Source of the DNA: Megaleporinus macrocephalus
Taxonomy: Eukaryota > Chordata > Actinopteri > Characiformes > Anostomidae
Assembly: GCA_021613375.1 (NCBI GenBank)
Contig: CM038728.1
Coordinates: 32,073,407-32,137,406 of the forward strand
Reading direction: 5' to 3'
DNA length: 64,000 nucleotides
The notes under the pieces are model-generated. The model searched no databases, was not told where the DNA came from, and worked only from the letters and a program-made list of their open reading frames with translations. This document shows, in pieces, positions 60,106-64,000 of the stretch. Numbering within the stretch: the first letter of the stretch is position 1; the number at the start of each line of letters is the position of its first letter. The translations under genes and the position numbers were made by a program.

Positions 60106-60732
60106 CTATACTTCTTCTGTGAAGTTAAAGTCTAACAAATACAAGGTTTCCTACACCTTCTTTCTGTTCTAAAACAAAGTTGGGATTTGTTGGGGGCTTT
60201 AGTGGAGGGGTTTGGGGGGTAGGGGGTTGTTACACCACTTGTAATTACACAGAAGAGTGAACAGTACTGCTTCACTGTAGCTGATGTTAGCTGAGTCCAT
60301 TGACTGACCCTGAGCTGTGACTGCTCCTAAGAGACGGTCTCGATTCAGAGGAGTTCTGGCGTTAAACTTCTGCTGTGAGACGAGAGCAGCTCTGAATAAT
60401 CAGAAAAATCAGAGACTGACGATTAAAGTGACCTTCACTCTGAACTCCTGCTGCGCTGAATGAGCGATGGGAACAGTTCTCTTTCTGAAACTTCCCTCGG
60501 AAAACAAAGAATGCATCAATGTGAAATCGATGGAATAAAACGTGCAGCAGTCTGATTCACGGCCAAGGTGAGCACGCCTACGGGAGACGTCTCAATCTGC
60601 TTTCACTTTCAGTGCGGACTCTTAAGGTTTTTGAAAAACTTTAGAAGACGTTTAAGTTTTTAGGACAGTGTTGACTGAACAAGCAGGAATAACAAACTAA
60701 ACAGCAGGAAAAAGGTTTGGGTCCAATTGGTA
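60106..60732. other. Complex sequence; possible conserved block
   Basis: 60290-60620 is unique (gactgacgattaaagtgacc, gtgaaatcgatggaataaaa, gattcacggccaaggtgagc). Nothing coding recognised. Confidence 0.35.
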
Positions 60733-62135
60733 ACCTGTTAAACTGCTGTAGGCTGAACAGGTGGAGTTAAACTATTATAGATTGAATGGGTGGAGCTAAA
60801 CTGATGCAGACTGAATGAGTGGAGCTAAACTGTTGTAGGCTGAATGGATGGGGCTAAACTGCTGTAGGTTGAATGGATGGGGCTAAACTGCTGTAGACTG
60901 AATGGGTGGAGGTAAAAACTGCTGTAGACTGAATGGGAGGAGGTAAAAACTGCTGCAGACTGAATGGGTGGAGCTAGACTGCTGTAGGCTGAATGGGTGG
61001 AGATAATCTGCTGTAGACTGAATGGGTGGAACTATACTACTATAGACCAAACAGGCAGAGCTGAACTGCTATAAACTGAATGGGTGGAGCTAATCAACTA
61101 TAGACTGAATAGGTGGAGCTAAACTACTGTAGGCTGAATGGGTGGAGCTAAATTGCTGTAGGCTTAATGGGTGGTGCTAAACTGCTATAGGCTGAATGGT
61201 TGGAGCTAAACTGCTGTAGGCTGAATTGGTGGGACTAAACTGCTGTAGGCTGAATGGGTGGAGTTAAACTGCTGTAGGCTGAATGGGTGGAGATAAACTG
61301 CTGTAGGTTGAATGGGTGAAGCTAAACTGCTGCAGACTGAACAGGTGGGGCTAAACTGCTGTAGACTGAATGGGTGGAACTAAACTACAATAGACCAATT
61401 GGGTAGAGCTCAACTGCTACATACTGAATGGGTGGAACTAAACTGCTATAGGCTGAATGGTAAAACTGCTGTAGGCTTAATGGGTGGAGATAACCTGCTA
61501 TAGACTGAATGGATGGGGCTAAACTGCTGTAGACTGACTGGATGGGGCTAAACTGCTGTAGACTGAGTGGATGGGGCTAAACTGCTGTAGACTGAATGGG
61601 TGGGACTAAACTGCTGTAGACTGACTGGATGGGGCTAAACTGCTGTAGACTGAATGGGTGGGGCTAAACTGCTGTAGACTGAATGGGTGGAGCTAAACTG
61701 CTGTAGGCTGAATGGGTGGAGATAATCTGCTGTAGACTGAATGGGTGGAACTATACTATTATAGACCAAATGGGCAGAGCTGAACTGCTATAAACTGAAT
61801 GGGTGGAGCTAATCAACTATAGGCTGAATAGGTGGAGCTAAACTACTGTAGGCTGAATGGGTGGAGCTAAACTGTTGTAGGCTGAATGGTTGGAGCTAAA
61901 CTGCTGTAGGCTGAATTGGTGGGACTAAACTGCTGTAGGCTGAATGGGTGGAGCTAAATTGTTGGATACTGAATGGGTGGAGCTACACTTCTATAGACAG
62001 AATGGCTGGAGTTAAACTGTTATAGATTGAATGGGTGGAGCTAAACTGCTATAGACTGAATAGGTGGAGCTAAACTGCTGTAGGCTGAATGGGTGGAGCT
62101 AAACTGCTATAGGCTGAATGGGTGGAGCTAAAGTA
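60733..62135. repeat. 29-bp minisatellite, array 2
   Basis: Same unit and same orientation as 50130-51545. A long block repeats: ggaactatacta at about 61028 and 61747 is 719 bp apart, close to 25 units, and neighbouring variant units (aactgctataaactgaat, gagctaatcaactatag) follow in the same order. Confidence 0.96.
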
Positions 62136-62495
62136 TTATATGATGTGTGTGTGTGTAGTTAAATATAATTGCTGTCCCTGTTAAACCATTTATTAATTAT
62201 TTCTAAATAATCCATCATTAATTAATGTAAGTTTATGTAACATGATTTAATTCCAAGCAATTTTGAAGCATTTCTATTGGTCCTTTTATTGTAGAATTTT
62301 AAAACAGTGTAAAGAGGAGCAGCTCAAATCCAGCCCGGAAACTAAAATGATTAGTTTGTTGTTTTGATACTGAAGAGCAGAAACGTGTCTGAACTTCATC
62401 CTGCTGCTGTGAGAGGTGGAGGTGGGTTTTGAAGGATGGTGGTAGGAATGTGTCATGAGGCTCCTCAGTCAGATGAGAGCCATCAGAGAGTTTCC

Positions 62496-62508
62496 GTTGC
62501 CATGGAAC
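62496..62508. promoter_or_regulatory. RFX X-box-like site 1
   Basis: gttgccatggaac matches the RFX X-box form with one imperfect right half-site. Confidence 0.4.
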
Positions 62509-62550
62509 TGCAATCTGACATTGATGTTTACAGTGAAGGAGAAGGAGACG

Positions 62551-62564
62551 GTTGCCGCAGCAAC
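62551..62564. promoter_or_regulatory. RFX X-box-like site 2
   Basis: gttgccgcagcaac has inverted half-sites GTTGC and GCAAC in the 14-base X-box spacing. It lies 55 bp from site 1. RFX factors bind such sites at ciliary and other promoters; use in this locus is inferred only. Confidence 0.45.
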
Positions 62565-62983
62565 AGCCCACTGAAGGCGCAGGGATGGAGATGGTATATA
62601 GATGTCCGGCGCCTTTATCTCCTGCAGCAAATGAAGCCCGACCTGTCTGGCCATTCTCTTCCTGTTCTGATTAGGCTCTCTGCGGACGCTCGGCCAGTCG
62701 GCACGGAGACCATTCAGAGTCAGTCGCGCCGGACAGCCTAGAATGTTCCTCCCTTACTGCACGCCTCGCTGCACTCGGACCTCTCTCTGGACAGACAGAT
62801 TGATTTTTTCTTCCCATCAGACTGAAGACACACGGTCAGTGCAGCACCTGCTGTTACACCTGCAGACACGTTCAGAGCAGACACAGCTGAGTTCAGGATC
62901 AGCAGCGTATACGTCCTACAGCTGATATTCTTAATGAAGAACAGATAAACATAACATTAACACCTTCACCTTATATCTACACC

Positions 62984-63419
62984 CAGTGTCCACTGTATCA
63001 GCTCCACTGAGCATATAGGAGCTACACCTACAGACTGTAGTTCATCTGATTCTCTGTATACTTTATTACTCTGTTCTTTAATGATCAGGACCCCCACAGG
63101 ACCACCACAGATCAGATACTATTAGGGAGGTGGGTCACTCTCAGCACTGCAGTGACACTGACATGGTGCTGGTGCGAGTGGATCAGACACAGCAGTGCTG
63201 CTGCTGGAGAGTTTAAACACCTCAGTGTCACTGCTGGACTGAGAATCGTCCACCAACCAAAACTATCCAGATAACAGAGTCCAGTGGGCGGCGTCCTGTG
63301 TCCACTGATGAAGGACTAGAGAACATGAACTGTGCAGCAGCAGATGAGCTACTGTCTCTGACTTTACATCTACAAGGTGGACCAGCAAGTAGTAGGAGTG
63401 TCTAATAGAGTGGACAGTG
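62984..63419. mobile_element. 436-bp MITE-like repeat with inverted ends
   Basis: The left end cagtgtccactgtatcag and the reverse complement of the right end (cactgtccactctattag) match at 15 of 18. The interior includes gcactgcagtgacactgaca, gtgtcactgctggactgaga and ccactgatgaaggactagag, a combination I recall as very abundant in characin and catfish genomes. It has no coding capacity. It directly adjoins a Tc1 transposase relic. Confidence 0.8.
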
Positions 63420-63795
63420 AGTAAGCCTTCCCCACACCACTACACCCCCTCCACCAGCCTGGACTGCTGACCCAAGGCAGGTTTGGTCCATGGATTCATG
63501 CAGTTGGGGTCAAAGTCCAGATTCATCACATTTCTTAAGTCTGCTGTCCAGTTCTGGAGAGCCCGTGTCCACTGCAGCCTCAGCTTTCTGTTCTTGGCTG
63601 ACAGAAGTGGAAGCTAATGTGATCTCCTGCTGTGGTAGCTCGAGGTTGGACGTGTTCTGAGATGCCTTTCTGCACCACAACCGCACGTATCTGAGTTACT
63701 GTAGCCTTTTAAGTTGGAACCAGTCTAGCCGTTCCCCACTGACCTCTCTCTCATCAACAAGGTCTGCAGAACTGAATCTGTCTGGACGTTTTTAT
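63420..63795 (-). pseudogene. Second Tc1-like transposase relic, N-terminal/central part
   Basis: On the minus strand, pieces of the DNA-binding-to-catalytic linker of a Tc1-like transposase are visible: LPLLSAKNRKLRLQW followed by NWT (about 63548-63615). Upstream is a degraded region reading LVDER and further basic residues. Downstream there is an MNPWTKPA stretch and a (G)GV stop where active relatives have a glycine-rich segment. Several stops and frame changes break it, and the catalytic C-terminus is not present. It belongs to a different Tc1 lineage from the relic at 31838-32238. Confidence 0.75.
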
Positions 63796-64000
63796 TTTAT
63801 TAAACCAGCCCAGCAATCGTGCCACACTCAGAATCACTGAGATTACATTTCACATGCCTGAAACAAACATTTTATATCACTAGAGCTTTTATAGTATCTA
63901 TTAACTTTGGTTTTGGTAGAAGAGACATCAAATAAAACTTCTATTCTAACTTTGTGTTTGAGAGAACTACATTCATAGTAACAGAGCGCCGCTGCCGGGC
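63796..64000. other. AT-rich sequence to the window end
   Basis: Unique DNA; nothing recognised. Confidence 0.5.

Larger units (their letters stand above)
62136..62983. other. Complex sequence; candidate regulatory block at 62.3-62.74 kb
   Basis: 62140-62300 is AT-rich. 62300-62740 is unique and CpG-bearing, and holds the two X-box-like sites listed separately. The 101-codon frame at 62436-62741 has no domain and is opposed by equally long minus-strand frames, so it is not called as a gene. Confidence 0.4.

Overview
This window looks like gene-poor vertebrate, most likely teleost, nuclear DNA, either intergenic or deep intronic. The evidence is long (TA)n runs, many minisatellites, a tRNA-headed SINE of a common fish type, Tc1-like transposon relics, a non-LTR retrotransposon tail and several short inverted-repeat elements. 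The 436-bp inverted-repeat element near 63 kb and the (C/A)CTACCG-ended Tc1-type elements are, from memory, typical of otophysan fishes (characins, catfishes). That placement is a recollection, not a search result. I find no intact protein-coding gene, rRNA, tRNA or CRISPR array. Nearly every long open frame is the translation of a simple or tandem repeat.

Layout. 1-9.04 kb: a 55-bp satellite, about 164 units, still running at the left edge, with nested higher-order duplications. 9.05-9.4 kb: a short complex island with a homeodomain-site cluster and a small open frame. 9.4-10.9 kb: a GA/GACAGA purine tract. 11.9-15.8 kb: SINE pieces, two related Tc1-type MITEs, a 232-bp inverted-repeat element and (TA)n runs. 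15.8-18.6 kb: complex DNA, then a low-copy repeat with tRNA-like boxes on the minus strand. 18.8-21.8 kb: a pyrimidine-rich minisatellite and a 35-bp minisatellite. 23.2-25.7 kb: a 164-bp tandem duplication and a 20-bp minisatellite that resembles the SINE A-box. 26.6-33.1 kb: a 22-23-bp minisatellite at two places with duplicated flanks, plus a 776-bp inverted-repeat element and a Tc1 transposase relic. 34.2-35.9 kb: a locally duplicated segment. 36.4-40.8 kb: two very long polypurine arrays around a complex island. 41.1-42.4 kb: a 63-bp minisatellite. 43.0-44.3 kb: a LINE tail and a SINE with a perfect 16-bp target-site duplication. 44.8-49.1 kb: a 33-bp minisatellite in two blocks. 50.1-51.5 and 60.7-62.1 kb: the same 29-bp minisatellite twice. 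52.6-53.3 kb: the 20-bp minisatellite again, inverted. 53.9-55.6 kb: a 48-bp minisatellite. 57.2-58.2 kb: a TA-rich 21-25-bp minisatellite. 59.4-60.1 kb: a 30-bp minisatellite resembling the SINE body. 62.3-62.7 kb: a complex island with two RFX X-box-like sites. 63.0-63.8 kb: an inverted-repeat element abutting or inserted in a second Tc1 relic.

Adding up the arrays, about half of the 64 kb is tandem repeat. The rest is patches of complex sequence, some of them CpG-bearing and rich in TAAT cores; these are the best candidates for conserved regulatory elements, though conservation cannot be judged from one sequence. The main story is repeat evolution: SINE segments turned into minisatellites, arrays that expand as multi-unit blocks, arrays lodged between duplicated flanks, and a SINE insertion with a pre-insertion paralogue in the same window.
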